64,000 bases of DNA, from positions 1 through 64,000 of the forward strand of contig NZ_JRAA01000003.1 of the NCBI RefSeq assembly GCF_000787395.1, given 5' to 3'. Position numbers and translations under genes: made by a program. Position 1 is the first letter of the stretch; each line of letters begins with the position of its first letter. Positions 36,959 through 46,242 of the stretch are shown in pieces. The notes beneath the pieces are model-generated. The model was given only the letters and a program-made list of their open reading frames with translations. It had not been told where the DNA came from and searched no databases. Source of the stretch: Solemya velum gill symbiont (GTDB taxonomy: Bacteria > Pseudomonadota > Gammaproteobacteria > Chromatiales > Chromatiaceae).

Positions 36959-37705
36959 ATGAAATTCCGTTTTGCACACGAAAGTATTGAAATCAACGCT
37001 GGCCTTCTGATCGGTCTCACCTTGCTGGTTATCAGTATCGGTGGACTGGTCGAAATTGTACCTCTCTTCTATATCGATGAGACCATCGAGGAAGTCGAGG
37101 GCGTGCGCCCTTACACGCCACTTGAGCAGGCTGGCCGTGATATCTACGTTCGAGAGGGTTGTTATACCTGTCACTCGCAGATGATCCGTCCTTTCCGCGA
37201 TGAGCTTCTTCGTTACGGTCACTACTCGCTGGCGGCTGAATCACAGTATGACCATCCGTTCCAGTGGGGCTCCAAGCGTACCGGGCCTGATCTTGCACGC
37301 GTTGGTGAAAAGTATTCCAACGAGTGGCATGTACAGCATCTCGAGGCGCCACGCTCGGTTGTTCCGGAATCGATTATGCCGAACTATCCATGGCTCTCTG
37401 AAACAGCGCTGAACACCTCGGACATCGAGGGCAAGCTGCGAGCGCTGAAGATGGTTGGTGTTCCTTACTCTGATACAGATGAGGAGTACCAGGCCAATGT
37501 TGAGCGATTTGGTGAAGAAGCGGCAAAGATGCTTGATATTCATAGTGCGGAAAAGAATCTTATCGCCCAGGCGCAGGCTGGAAACTACGATGGTGATCGT
37601 TCCAACCTGACCGAGATGGATGCAATGGTCGCCTACCTGCAATTGCTGGGTACGCTTGTTGATTTCAGCAAGTACGACGAAGGCTATTTTGCAGAGTTTC
37701 GTTGA
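36959..37705 (+). CDS. ccoO: cbb3-type cytochrome c oxidase subunit II (mono-haem)
   Basis: Membrane-anchored mono-haem cytochrome c. The start [17 protein letters not shown] gives 248 residues; a TTG two codons earlier is possible. One N-terminal helix ([22 protein letters not shown]) and haem motif C68-YT-C71-H72. It takes electrons from CcoP and passes them to CcoN. Confidence 0.97.
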   Translation: MKFRFAHESIEINAGLLIGLTLLVISIGGLVEIVPLFYIDETIEEVEGVRPYTPLEQAGRDIYVREGCYTCHSQMIRPFRDELLRYGHYSLAAESQYDHPFQWGSKRTGPDLARVGEKYSNEWHVQHLEAPRSVVPESIMPNYPWLSETALNTSDIEGKLRALKMVGVPYSDTDEEYQANVERFGEEAAKMLDIHSAEKNLIAQAQAGNYDGDRSNLTEMDAMVAYLQLLGTLVDFSKYDEGYFAEFR

Positions 37706-37756
37706 TCGAAATCCGATCGAACGAGTTACAAACAGAGAAACTGACGGGAAATCATA

Positions 37757-37960
37757 ATGCCGGCATGGTTGCAATGGATGACATCGATGGAGTACAGCAA
37801 GCCAATAGCGCTGTTGATCTTCTTCTTCACCTTCATTGGCATCCTGGTCTATGTCTTTACCGGCAAGAAGCGCAAACAGCGCCTCGAGTCGTATAAGTAC
37901 ATTCCATTTGCAGATGATGACGTCAGTGACACAGAAGATGAACAAGGTAAATCATCATGA
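37757..37960 (+). CDS. ccoQ: cbb3-type cytochrome oxidase subunit CcoQ
   Basis: A 67-residue single-helix subunit (SKPIALLIFFFTFIGILVYVFTG) with a basic patch KKRKQR after the helix and an acidic tail. CcoQ stabilises the complex in other species. It lies between ccoO and ccoP, and its stop overlaps the ccoP start. Confidence 0.9.
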   Translation: MPAWLQWMTSMEYSKPIALLIFFFTFIGILVYVFTGKKRKQRLESYKYIPFADDDVSDTEDEQGKSS

Positions 37961-38898
37961 GTGACAACAATACACAGCAACAGGGTAAAGCAGTACAGAC
38001 AACCGGTCATGCCTGGGACGGTGACCTGCAGGAGTTCAATAACCCGCTGCCGCGCTGGTGGATATGGACTTTCTATGCAACCATCATTTTCTCCCTGGGT
38101 TACTGGATAATCTATCCAACCTGGCCATATGCGAATACCTTCACCAAGGGCGTGGGTAACACCATCACCTTCCAGAATAGTGCCGGAGAAGAAGTGACCA
38201 CGCACTGGAATACGCGCTCACTGCTGATCGAGGATATGCAGACGGGAGAAGAGGCCCTCAAGCAGAAGGCATACCTGGAGAAAGTTAACGCTGCCAGCTA
38301 TGAAGAGATCCTCAGTGATCCTGACATGATGGCTTTTGCCAACTCGATGGCCAAGGTTGTATTTGCTGATAACTGTGCAGCCTGCCACGGGCCTGGTGGA
38401 GACCTGCCGGAACAGGCATTCGGTCTGTACCCCAATGTGGCTGACGATGCCTGGTTGTGGGGTGGTACTACCACCGAGATCGAGCAGACCATCACGCACG
38501 GCCGTAATGGATTTATGCCGGCGTTCGGCAAGAGTCTCAATGATGAGAAGCTCGAGCAGCTGGCAAATTACGTTCTGGGCCTGTCAGGTCACTCTGTCGA
38601 AACCGACAAGGCAGCAGCAGGTCAGAAGATTTTCCAGGGCCAGGAAGGCGGTTGCTACTACTGTCATGGAACAGATGGAACTGGTCTCAAGTCACAGGGT
38701 GCAGCGAACCTCACAGATGCAGTATGGACAGTTGCCAATGTGCCGGGCGCAGTCAAGGAAGAGGGCAAGGTCGCTGCTGTTAAGAGTGTGATCAAAAATG
38801 GCATAACACGCCAAATGCCGCAGTGGAAGAGTCGTCTTGGTGTGGAGCAAATCAAGTTGCTGACACTCTACGTTCACGAGCTGGGCGGCGGTGAGTAA
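37957..38898 (+). CDS. ccoP: cbb3-type cytochrome c oxidase subunit III (di-haem)
   Basis: Di-haem cytochrome c that receives electrons from soluble cytochromes. 313 residues: the N-terminal DGDLQEFNNPLPRWW motif, one helix (FYATIIFSLGYWIIYP), haem sites C140-AA-C143-H144 and C233-YY-C236-H237. Last structural gene; a hairpin follows before ccoG. Confidence 0.97.
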   Translation: MSDNNTQQQGKAVQTTGHAWDGDLQEFNNPLPRWWIWTFYATIIFSLGYWIIYPTWPYANTFTKGVGNTITFQNSAGEEVTTHWNTRSLLIEDMQTGEEALKQKAYLEKVNAASYEEILSDPDMMAFANSMAKVVFADNCAACHGPGGDLPEQAFGLYPNVADDAWLWGGTTTEIEQTITHGRNGFMPAFGKSLNDEKLEQLANYVLGLSGHSVETDKAAAGQKIFQGQEGGCYYCHGTDGTGLKSQGAANLTDAVWTVANVPGAVKEEGKVAAVKSVIKNGITRQMPQWKSRLGVEQIKLLTLYVHELGGGE

Positions 38899-38953
38899 GT
38901 ATATCAGCTGATTGATTCGGCAGGGCTGGCAAGTTCTGCCTGCTATTAGCTTC

Positions 38954-38984
38954 CAGGGAGTGGCGTCGTTGACATCACTCCCTG
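38954..38984 (+). terminator. Hairpin after ccoP
   Basis: A perfect 9-bp stem CAGGGAGTG with a 13-base loop, followed by TATTGTTT. The T-run is weak, so it may be a partial terminator that lets some transcription continue into ccoGHIS. It lies between ccoP and ccoG. Confidence 0.6.
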
Positions 38985-39036
38985 TATTGTTTCGATGAGA
39001 CCGAAAAACATATATTGACTAGCTACAGATTAACTA

Positions 39037-40458
39037 ATGGAAAATGAGCAGGTTCAACCGGTAGAGCATCTATACGAGGCACGTAAATCGATCTTCCCGC
39101 GTTCGGTGAAGGGGCGTTTTCGTGACCTTAAGTGGGGCATACTTGCGCTTGCCTACGGAGTCTATTTCCTGCTTCCGTGGCTACGCTGGGAGCGTGACAC
39201 CGGTCGTGATCAGGCTGTTTTGTTTGATCTTGTCGGGCGTAAATTCTACCTGTTTGACCTCACTGTTTATCCGCAGGATATCTTCTGGCTTGCCGGTTTC
39301 CTGATGCTCGCGGCCTATCTTCTGTTCTTTGTCACAGGTATTGCCGGGCGTGTCTTTTGTGGTTATTTTTGCTTCCAGACCCTGTGGACCGATGTCTTTG
39401 TACTGGTTGAGCGGCTGGTACAGGGCGAACGTCCTGCGCGTATCCGTCTGTCGAAACAGAAGTGGAATGCGGAAAAAATTCTCAAAATCAGTACAACACA
39501 TTTGTTATGGCTACTGTTCTCCTTTATTACGGGGCTCAGTTTTGTGCTCTACTGGGGCAATGCTCCTGAACTGTTCGGAGACTTTTTCAGCTTACAGGCG
39601 CCGTTTGCGGCTTATGCAACTGCACTCTTCCTGACAGCGACAACCTATGTCATGGCAGGGCATGCACGCGAGCAGGTATGTACCTATATGTGTCCCTACT
39701 CACGTTTCCAAAGCGCCATGTTTGATAGCGACTCGCTGATCGTCTCCTACGATGCAAAACGTGGTGAAGGTGATAAGGGACGCGCAAGGGCAGGGCGCAA
39801 TCTGAAAACTCGCGAGGTGAGAGCCGAGGCCGGTGTGGGTGACTGTATCGATTGCGGTTACTGTGTGCAGGTGTGCCCTACAGGAATAGATATTCGAAAT
39901 GGCCTGCAGATTCAGTGTATCTCCTGTGCCCTGTGTATCGATGCCTGTGACACCATTATGGATTCGCTTGAGTGGCCGCGCGGTCTTGTCGCCTACACTT
40001 CCGAGCGCCAGGTCAGTGAAGGTAAGCGTGCACGCTTGTTGCGACCAAAGGTGTTAGGCTATTTTGCTGTACTAATGATCATTGTTACGGCGTTGGTGTG
40101 GAGTGTTTCTCACCAACAGAAATTTGATATGACGATTTCGCAAGTACGCCAGCCTCTGTTTGTGACGCTCTCTGATGGTCGTATCCAGAACAGCTACGAA
40201 ATCAAGATGAACAACAAGACGGGAGCCAACCTGATGTTGGCTTTCTCGCTTGACGGTCTGCCCGGCGCTGAACTGGATATGGGAAAATTTCAGGCAATCA
40301 TTCTTGCGCCTGAGCAGAGATTGCGCCTGACGGCACGCGTCCGGAGTCATCCGGACCTTCTTGGTGAAGGCTCTCACTCTTTTGTCTTTCGAGCTACACC
40401 TTTCAAACGGGATGACCTGCAGGAGTTTATGCAGAATGCCGTATTTACCACACCCTGA
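39037..40458 (+). CDS. ccoG: cbb3 oxidase maturation protein CcoG (FixG/RdxA)
   Basis: Membrane iron-sulfur protein that reduces copper for the CuB site. 473 residues with about five helices. Cysteine motifs include CGYFCFQTLW, CTYMCPYSRFQ and the tandem ferredoxin clusters CIDCGYCVQVCP and CISCALCIDACD. The C-terminal domain is an immunoglobulin-like FixG fold. Confidence 0.96.
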   Translation: MENEQVQPVEHLYEARKSIFPRSVKGRFRDLKWGILALAYGVYFLLPWLRWERDTGRDQAVLFDLVGRKFYLFDLTVYPQDIFWLAGFLMLAAYLLFFVTGIAGRVFCGYFCFQTLWTDVFVLVERLVQGERPARIRLSKQKWNAEKILKISTTHLLWLLFSFITGLSFVLYWGNAPELFGDFFSLQAPFAAYATALFLTATTYVMAGHAREQVCTYMCPYSRFQSAMFDSDSLIVSYDAKRGEGDKGRARAGRNLKTREVRAEAGVGDCIDCGYCVQVCPTGIDIRNGLQIQCISCALCIDACDTIMDSLEWPRGLVAYTSERQVSEGKRARLLRPKVLGYFAVLMIIVTALVWSVSHQQKFDMTISQVRQPLFVTLSDGRIQNSYEIKMNNKTGANLMLAFSLDGLPGAELDMGKFQAIILAPEQRLRLTARVRSHPDLLGEGSHSFVFRATPFKRDDLQEFMQNAVFTTP

Positions 40459-40472
40459 GATGAGCAGCTGAT

Positions 40473-41270
40473 ATGAATACAACAGGATTACTTGCTGTAA
40501 TTGGACTCGGTGTATTGTTGGAACTGTTGCTCTACCTGGTGCTGCGTTTTCTCACCAGGCTCGATAGCAAGGCGATGACGGTTGTCCTGATTCTCGCAGT
40601 GATTGGCGTGCATATCCCGTGGACGCTGCTGAACTGGCGTGGTGGTGATGTGTTTGCCATCGAGCTCGGTATTTTTGTCGTACTCGCCTATGTACTCGGC
40701 ATTGTCGGTCATCGTTCGGGAACAAGCTGGCACTGGGGACCGGCGATTATCGTTGCTTTCTTTGCCATGGTGATTGCAGTTAACGTGACCTTTGTTGGCC
40801 TTGCGGAGACAGGCATTACCGGAATTTTTGCCAAACTGCTTCCACAGCCCAAATCAGCGCAGGTTGCTGATTCACGTTTTCCCGGTACAGTTCCATATGA
40901 CTACCAGAAGAAAGAGGCACTCTACAATCAATACCTCAAGCAGGTAGAAGAGCAGCAGGCACGTGGATGGCGGGTCCGGAAAGGTTGGCGTACAGCCCCC
41001 GTTGTCGGCCAGCCACAGCTGTTTCTTCTTGAAGTGCGTGATGCAGAGGATCAACCGGTTAGTGGGGCAACAGTCTCCGGAACCTTTATTCGTCCCTCGA
41101 ATAGCGAGCATGATTTCAGTTTCAGCATGCGTCCGGATTCACCGGGCTTTTACGTGGTGGAGCTGGAGATGCCTTTGCCGGGTGTGTGGAACCTGGTTGT
41201 GACAATTGACAGGCAAGGTGATACTCACGAGATACAGGCAACGACCTCGGTTGCTACGGCGGGAACCTGA
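40473..41270 (+). CDS. ccoH: FixH-family protein with a three-helix N-terminal extension
   Basis: Assembly factor of the cbb3 cluster. The C-terminal part from about residue 90 is FixH: one helix ([22 protein letters not shown]) and a periplasmic domain ending [14 protein letters not shown]. About 85 residues ahead of it contain three further helices not found in typical 160-170-residue FixH. The 265-residue length is therefore unusual. The stop overlaps the next gene. Confidence 0.88.
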   Translation: MNTTGLLAVIGLGVLLELLLYLVLRFLTRLDSKAMTVVLILAVIGVHIPWTLLNWRGGDVFAIELGIFVVLAYVLGIVGHRSGTSWHWGPAIIVAFFAMVIAVNVTFVGLAETGITGIFAKLLPQPKSAQVADSRFPGTVPYDYQKKEALYNQYLKQVEEQQARGWRVRKGWRTAPVVGQPQLFLLEVRDAEDQPVSGATVSGTFIRPSNSEHDFSFSMRPDSPGFYVVELEMPLPGVWNLVVTIDRQGDTHEIQATTSVATAGT

Positions 41271-41272
41271 AC

Positions 41273-43714
41273 TTGAACGACGAAACACAGCATCCATGTT
41301 TTCACTGCGGCCTGCCGGTCCCTGAAGATATCAACCTGCAGGTTGAGATTCGTGGTCAGCAGCGGGATATGTGCTGTCATGGCTGCCAGGCAGTGGCAGA
41401 AGCAATAGTTGCCGGAGGCCTGGAGAGCTTTTACGACCACCGCACCGAACCGTCACAACGACCGGAGGAGTTGATTCCGGAGCAGCTGCAGCGTCTCTCC
41501 CTCTATGACGAAAAGCTGGTGCAGGAAAGCTTTGTTGAAGTGGATGAAGATGACAAGCGTCGTGCATCCCTGATTCTTGAGGGTATCACCTGTGCTGCCT
41601 GTGTCTGGCTCAATGAGCGTCACGTGCGCGCCCTCGATGGTGTTCTGAACTTTGATGTGAACTATTCAACCCATCGCGCCCGCGTTGAATGGGATGAATC
41701 ACGTATCCAGCTGAGTGATATTCTCAAGGCGATCGCTGCCATCGGTTATATCGCGCACCCGTTTGATCCGGGTAAGCAGGAAGAGATTCAGCGCAAGGAG
41801 AAGCGTCTCGCGCTGCGCAAGATGGCGATTGCCGGGGTTGGTGCAATGCAGGTGATGATGCTTGCAGTGGCACTCTACTCCGGCGAGTTCTACGGAATGG
41901 ATGAGCAGATGCAGGGCTTTATGCACTGGGTCAGCATGTTTCTTACCATTCCCGTGGTCTTCTATGCGGGACTCGGTTTTTTCAAAAACGCCTGGCGCGA
42001 TATAACGCATAAACAGGTGGGAATGGATGTCCCTGTCTCGATAGCCATAGGCGGTGCCTTTGGTGCCAGTGTCTGGTCAACCGTAACCGGTGGAACCGAG
42101 GTCTACTTCGATTCTGTCTGTATGTTCGCCTTTTTTCTGCTTGCCTCGCGTTATCTCGAGATGGGCGCACGCCATCGGGCAGGGCAGGCCGCCGAAGCGC
42201 TGGTGCGCCTGTTGCCTGCAACTGCAGCACGACTCTCTGCCGACGGAAATGAAGAGCTGGTTCCGGTCACTGAATTGATTGCCGGTGACAGGGTTGTCGT
42301 ACGTCCCGGCGAGACCATCCCGGCAGATGGTGTCCTCGTAGAAGGAGTTAGCTCCGTTGATGAATCCCTGTTGACGGGTGAGAGTCTGCCGCTGGTGCGC
42401 AAAGTGGGTGACCGACTGGTTGGCGGCAGCCTTAATGTTGAAAGCCCGTTGGTGTTTGAAATCGACAGGGTGGGTGAGGAGACGGTTATCTCCGGTATCG
42501 TTCAGCTGCTCGAACGTGCGCAGGCGGAAAAGCCGCAAATCGCGCGTCTTGCCGATCGCATCGCTGGATGGTTCGTCGCTGCAGTACTGATCATTGCAGC
42601 ACTGGTCGCAACATGGTGGTGGATGCATGATGCGCAGCACGCTTTTGCAGTGACACTCTCTGTACTTGTTGTGACTTGCCCCTGTGCCTTGTCACTGGCA
42701 ACCCCGGTCGCGATCACTGCAGCAACCGGAACCCTGACCCGGCTGGGCCTGCTGGCGACACGCGGGCATGCAATCGAAACACTCGCCAAGGCGACGCATG
42801 TTGTATTCGATAAAACCGGAACCCTGACCAAGGGACGCCTTGAACTGACCCGTGTCGTTACATTGACTGATGTCAGCGAGAGCACTGCGCTTGATATCGC
42901 CGCAGCACTTGAAGCACGTTCGGAGCATCCTGTTGCAAGGGCTATATCAATCAAGGCCGGAGATCCGATGCCTGCAGGCGAAATCGTCTCCAGACCGGGA
43001 GAAGGCGTCGAGGGCGTCGTTGATGGACAGCGCTATCGTATTGGTTCGCTTCGCTTTGTTTCTGAACTGGGTGCTGTGTCGGCTGAGCAGGAGGAGCATG
43101 GTGCAGCAGGTATCTGGCTTGCAGATGAAGCGGGCCTGGTTGCGCGCTTTGAACTTAGTGATGAGTTGCGCAAGGGTGCAGCAGAGGTTATCGCAGCGCT
43201 CAGGGAATTGGGTGTAGAGCCACATCTGCTCTCAGGAGACAGCAGGGAACCGGTTACAAGAGTTGCCGCTGAATTGGGTATTTCAAACGTGCTCTTCTCG
43301 GCCTCACCCGACGACAAGCTTGCCTATGTCAGGCGCTTACAGCAGCAGGGAAAGATTGTCGCCATGGTCGGTGACGGGGTGAATGATGCGCCGGTGCTGG
43401 CGGGTGCAGATGTCTCAGTCGCCATGGGCGGCGGAACAGAACTGGCGCATGCGGCTGCAGATCTTGTTGTGCTCTCTGATCATCTCTCGCACCTCGTCAG
43501 TGGTTTCAAAGTTGCACGTCGCACGCTGGTGATTATTCGGCAGAACCTGCTGTGGGCACTGATGTATAATATTGTAGCTTTGCCACTTGCGGCATCGGGC
43601 ATGATTGCGCCCTGGATGGCGGCACTTGGCATGTCAGCAAGTTCACTGGTGGTCGTTACCAACGCCCTGCGATTGCGTCACACCGGAAACAGCCAACAGA
43701 CGAGGGCGACATGA
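41273..43714 (+). CDS. ccoI: Copper-translocating P-type ATPase CcoI (FixI)
   Basis: Exports copper for cbb3 assembly. 813 residues, starting at a TTG that overlaps the ccoH end. An N-terminal cysteine-rich region (CFHCGLP and CCHGCQA) precedes an HMA domain (C107-AA-C110). Then follow the CPC ion motif [10 protein letters not shown], the phosphorylation site DKTGTLTKG and the hinge [20 protein letters not shown]. Confidence 0.96.
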   Translation: MNDETQHPCFHCGLPVPEDINLQVEIRGQQRDMCCHGCQAVAEAIVAGGLESFYDHRTEPSQRPEELIPEQLQRLSLYDEKLVQESFVEVDEDDKRRASLILEGITCAACVWLNERHVRALDGVLNFDVNYSTHRARVEWDESRIQLSDILKAIAAIGYIAHPFDPGKQEEIQRKEKRLALRKMAIAGVGAMQVMMLAVALYSGEFYGMDEQMQGFMHWVSMFLTIPVVFYAGLGFFKNAWRDITHKQVGMDVPVSIAIGGAFGASVWSTVTGGTEVYFDSVCMFAFFLLASRYLEMGARHRAGQAAEALVRLLPATAARLSADGNEELVPVTELIAGDRVVVRPGETIPADGVLVEGVSSVDESLLTGESLPLVRKVGDRLVGGSLNVESPLVFEIDRVGEETVISGIVQLLERAQAEKPQIARLADRIAGWFVAAVLIIAALVATWWWMHDAQHAFAVTLSVLVVTCPCALSLATPVAITAATGTLTRLGLLATRGHAIETLAKATHVVFDKTGTLTKGRLELTRVVTLTDVSESTALDIAAALEARSEHPVARAISIKAGDPMPAGEIVSRPGEGVEGVVDGQRYRIGSLRFVSELGAVSAEQEEHGAAGIWLADEAGLVARFELSDELRKGAAEVIAALRELGVEPHLLSGDSREPVTRVAAELGISNVLFSASPDDKLAYVRRLQQQGKIVAMVGDGVNDAPVLAGADVSVAMGGGTELAHAAADLVVLSDHLSHLVSGFKVARRTLVIIRQNLLWALMYNIVALPLAASGMIAPWMAALGMSASSLVVVTNALRLRHTGNSQQTRAT

Positions 43715-43917
43715 GCATACTCTATTTATTGATTCCCCTGGCAGTGGTCATCATGACTGTCGCGGTACTCTTTTTTCTCTGGACCATCAAGAGTGGCCAG
43801 TACGAGGATCTTGAAGGTCCTGCCTATCGCATCCTTATGGATGACGATGATCCGCTTGTTCCGCATGACTATGTGCAAGAGAAGAAGCAGACAGATGAAC
43901 AGAATTCAGAAACCTAA
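43711..43917 (+). CDS. ccoS: cbb3 oxidase maturation protein CcoS
   Basis: A 68-residue protein with one N-terminal helix ([22 protein letters not shown]) followed by the CcoS signature [19 protein letters not shown]. Needed for cofactor insertion in CcoN in other species. It overlaps the end of ccoI by four bases. Confidence 0.93.
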   Translation: MSILYLLIPLAVVIMTVAVLFFLWTIKSGQYEDLEGPAYRILMDDDDPLVPHDYVQEKKQTDEQNSET

Positions 43918-43935
43918 GTTACGGAGCTGGCAATC

Positions 43936-44037
43936 ATGCGGCAATTGTTTAATTTTGAAAACTTTCCTCTCACATTCACCATCGGCCTGATCATTTTTGC
44001 ATGGCTGAGCTTCCTGTCGGTCATCATTTTTGGTTGA
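43936..44037 (+). CDS. 33-residue membrane peptide downstream of ccoS
   Basis: A short ORF: MRQLFNFENFPLTFTIGL followed by a hydrophobic helix to VIIFG. It has a GGAG ribosome-binding site nine bases upstream, lies 18 bases after ccoS and precedes the cluster terminator, so it is in the operon. A single-pass peptide here could be a further small cbb3 subunit or assembly factor; that is inference. Confidence 0.6.
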   Translation: MRQLFNFENFPLTFTIGLIIFAWLSFLSVIIFG

Positions 44038-44057
44038 TTGAGGCAGTTGTATCTTGA

Positions 44058-44083
44058 AAAAGGGCGCTTTTGCGCCCTTTTTT
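44058..44083 (+). terminator. Rho-independent terminator of the cbb3 cluster
   Basis: A perfect stem AAAAGGGCGC with a TTTT loop, then GCGCCCTTTTTT. Its T-run on the plus strand ends the ccoGHIS transcript, about 20 bases after the 33-residue ORF. Confidence 0.92.
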
Positions 44084-44181
44084 AATTTTCAGGGGAGACT
44101 CCTTTGCACAGGTCATCGGGTTTGTAATCAACCATGAAACCATGCTAGAAATAGGGAAGTTGTGAATATCAGGAAATTCTA

Positions 44182-45120
44182 ATGTCCAGGGAGCACCCGA
44201 TTATTGCCGTTACCGGATCATCCGGAGCCGGTAGCTCATCTATCACGAGAGCATTTGAGCATATTTTCCGCAGGGAACGTGTCAAGGCTGTCTATATCCA
44301 GGGGAGTGCTTTTCATCGCTATACCCGTGCAGAAATGCAGGAAGAGCTCTTGAGGGCGAAGCAGGAAGGGCGGAGCCTGACCCATTTCGGACCCGAGGGT
44401 AACCATCTAGACAAGCTCGAGTCTCTGCTGTTTCAGTACGCAGTGACCGGGACGGGCGTCTATCGCTATTACCTGCACTCGAAAGAGCACGCAGATGCCA
44501 TGGGGCAGGAACCGGGCACCTTTTCGCCATGGAAGATGATGAAAAAGAAGAGTGATCTGCTCTATTACCGTGGCTTACACGGAGGTGCGATCAGCGATGA
44601 TATCGATATTGCCCAGTACGCGGACCTGCTGATCGGAATCGTGCCGAATATCAACCTCGAATGGATTCGCAAGATACAGCGTGATACCTCCATGCGAGGC
44701 TACACGAAGGCTGAGGTGCGGCAGTCAATAATTGACCGGATGAGTGATTATGTGAACCACATCACGCCCCAGTTCAGTCGTACCCATGTTAATTTCCAGC
44801 TGGTTCCGGCTGTTGATACCTCGGATCCTTTCAACATGCCTGTCTATCCGACAGATAGTGAAAGCCTGTTGATTATCAGTTTTCGGGATGGAACGCAGGT
44901 AGATTTCGTCAGGTTGAAGAGTATGCTGCCGGAATCCTTCATGTCGCGCAGGGATACGATCGTGGTTCCGGGCGGCAAGCTGCCCCATGCCCTGGAGGTC
45001 GTCCTGATGCCGATGATCCATGAACTGGTCGAGACAAGCCGTAAAATCAGGGGAATAAAGAAGCCACCAAAAAAGAAAAAATGCGGCTTGATTGGCATGC
45101 TCGGACAATCAATCGGGTAA
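44182..45120 (+). CDS. prkB: Phosphoribulokinase (Calvin cycle)
   Basis: Makes ribulose-1,5-bisphosphate, the CO2 acceptor of RuBisCO. 312 residues, class I bacterial type. The P-loop is GSSGAGSSS (about 12-20). Family motifs are SAFHRYTR, SLTHFGPEGNHLDKLE and YRGLHGG near 131. The C-terminal tail is very basic (PPKKKKCG). No RuBisCO gene is in the window. It lies directly after the cbb3 cluster but behind its terminator, so it is transcribed separately. Confidence 0.94.
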   Translation: MSREHPIIAVTGSSGAGSSSITRAFEHIFRRERVKAVYIQGSAFHRYTRAEMQEELLRAKQEGRSLTHFGPEGNHLDKLESLLFQYAVTGTGVYRYYLHSKEHADAMGQEPGTFSPWKMMKKKSDLLYYRGLHGGAISDDIDIAQYADLLIGIVPNINLEWIRKIQRDTSMRGYTKAEVRQSIIDRMSDYVNHITPQFSRTHVNFQLVPAVDTSDPFNMPVYPTDSESLLIISFRDGTQVDFVRLKSMLPESFMSRRDTIVVPGGKLPHALEVVLMPMIHELVETSRKIRGIKKPPKKKKCGLIGMLGQSIG

Positions 45121-45121
45121 T

Positions 45122-45150
45122 AAAAAAGGACGCCAATGACGTCCTTTTTT
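45122..45150. terminator. Bidirectional terminator between prk and rpoH
   Basis: An 11-bp perfect stem AAAAAAGGACG with a 7-base loop and CGTCCTTTTTT. A-run and T-run on either side let it serve both convergent genes. Confidence 0.92.
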
Positions 45151-45171
45151 GGGCTGTAGTGTCATGCAGGC

Positions 45172-46026
45172 CTAGTCGAGATCGACTAGTTGCTGCAGTT
45201 TCTGCATGGCGCTCTTTTCGAGCTGTCGAACACGCTCTGCAGAGATGCCGTACTGTGCGGCGAGGTCCTGCAGCGTCATCTTCTGCTCACTGAGCCAGCG
45301 TGCAGCAAGAATTTCGCGGCTGCGATCATCCAGCTGTGCCAACGCTTCAGCAAGGGCCTTCTCACGCGCTGCAGTGGTGTCTGCACGCTCAATCTCGGTG
45401 GCAGGATCCGGCGTATTGCCGGGCAACCAGCTAGATGGTGAGAAGTGTGCCTCTTCATCGTCACTATCAGATGGTGCATTCCATGGCAGGTCATGTGCAG
45501 AGAGGCGTTTTTCCATCTCCAGCACGGTTTCAGGCTTCACGCCGAGATCCTCGGCTATACCCACAACTTCTTCATGATTGAGCCAGCCGAGACGTTTCTT
45601 CGCGCTACGCAGATTGAAGAACAGTTTGCGCTGCGCCTTGGTAGTTGCCACCTTGACGATGCGCCAGTTGCGCAGGATGTATTCGTGCATTTCCGCGCGA
45701 ATCCAGTGTACTGCATAGGAGACCAGCCTGACATTATTGTCTGGATTAAAGCGTTTGACGGCTTTCATCAGGCCGACGGTACCTTCCTGGATCAGGTCCT
45801 GCTGTGGCAGACCATAGCCAGAGTAGCCGCGTGCAACTCGTACCACGAAGCGCAGGTGTGACATAACGAGTGCCCGCGCAGCGTCGAGATCATTATGATC
45901 ACGTAATTTGATCGCATAGTCGCGTTCTTCCTCTGCTGACAGCATTGGAAGCTGAAATGCAGCGCTGACGTAAGCTTCCATGCTTCCGGTCGGCAGGTTT
46001 AACGAAATTGCATTTGATTTTGACAT
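45172..46026 (-). CDS. rpoH: RNA polymerase heat-shock sigma factor RpoH (sigma-32)
   Basis: Directs heat-shock transcription. 284 residues. The RpoH-specific box QRKLFFNLR is at 132-140, in QRKLFFNLRSAKKRLGWL. Region 2 contains DLIQEGTVGLMKAVKRFNP, and region 4 ends LAAQYGISAERVRQLEKSAM. AGAGGAG precedes the ATG. The promoter carries a CIRCE operator, unusual for this gene. It is 3' to the ftsYEX genes, as in most Gammaproteobacteria. Confidence 0.97.
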   Translation of the reverse strand: MSKSNAISLNLPTGSMEAYVSAAFQLPMLSAEEERDYAIKLRDHNDLDAARALVMSHLRFVVRVARGYSGYGLPQQDLIQEGTVGLMKAVKRFNPDNNVRLVSYAVHWIRAEMHEYILRNWRIVKVATTKAQRKLFFNLRSAKKRLGWLNHEEVVGIAEDLGVKPETVLEMEKRLSAHDLPWNAPSDSDDEEAHFSPSSWLPGNTPDPATEIERADTTAAREKALAEALAQLDDRSREILAARWLSEQKMTLQDLAAQYGISAERVRQLEKSAMQKLQQLVDLD

Positions 46027-46054
46027 TTGTACTCCTCTTTTCTGTGTGCCTATT

Positions 46055-46081
46055 TTAGCACTCGGTTGATTAGAGTGCCAA
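46055..46081 (-). promoter_or_regulatory. CIRCE operator (HrcA site) over the rpoH promoter
   Basis: Reads TTAGCACTC-N9-GAGTGCCAA on the plus strand; on the minus strand TTGGCACTC-N9-GAGTGCTAA. It differs from the CIRCE consensus TTAGCACTC-N9-GAGTGCTAA at one base. On the coding (minus) strand TTGGCA forms a -35 box and TAAAAT a -10 box with 18-base spacing, so HrcA bound here would cover the promoter. It ends 29 bases before the rpoH start. The hrcA gene is outside the window. The rest of the 216-base gap to ftsX (46082-46242) shows nothing I recognise. Confidence 0.85.
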
Positions 46082-46242
46082 CCTGTGGAAAAGTTTCGTT
46101 CAAATCCTGATGAAATAAATAATAACTATATATAACAGTTAGTTATGAGTTTTCCGCAGAAAGTCGAGGCATTCTTTCGGGTTCAATATCCAGCTGGTTC
46201 TTGTTGTTATAGGCAATTTCTGGCGATTTCCGGCTGCCCGGA

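Noticed and set aside
37241-37945. Minus-strand ORF of 234 codons
   Set aside because: Antisense to ccoO and ccoQ, with no motif of its own.
44182-45120. Uridine kinase instead of phosphoribulokinase
   Set aside because: Length, the SAFHRYTR and LTHFGPEGNHLDKLE motifs and the YRGLHGG motif fit bacterial class I phosphoribulokinase better than uridine kinase.
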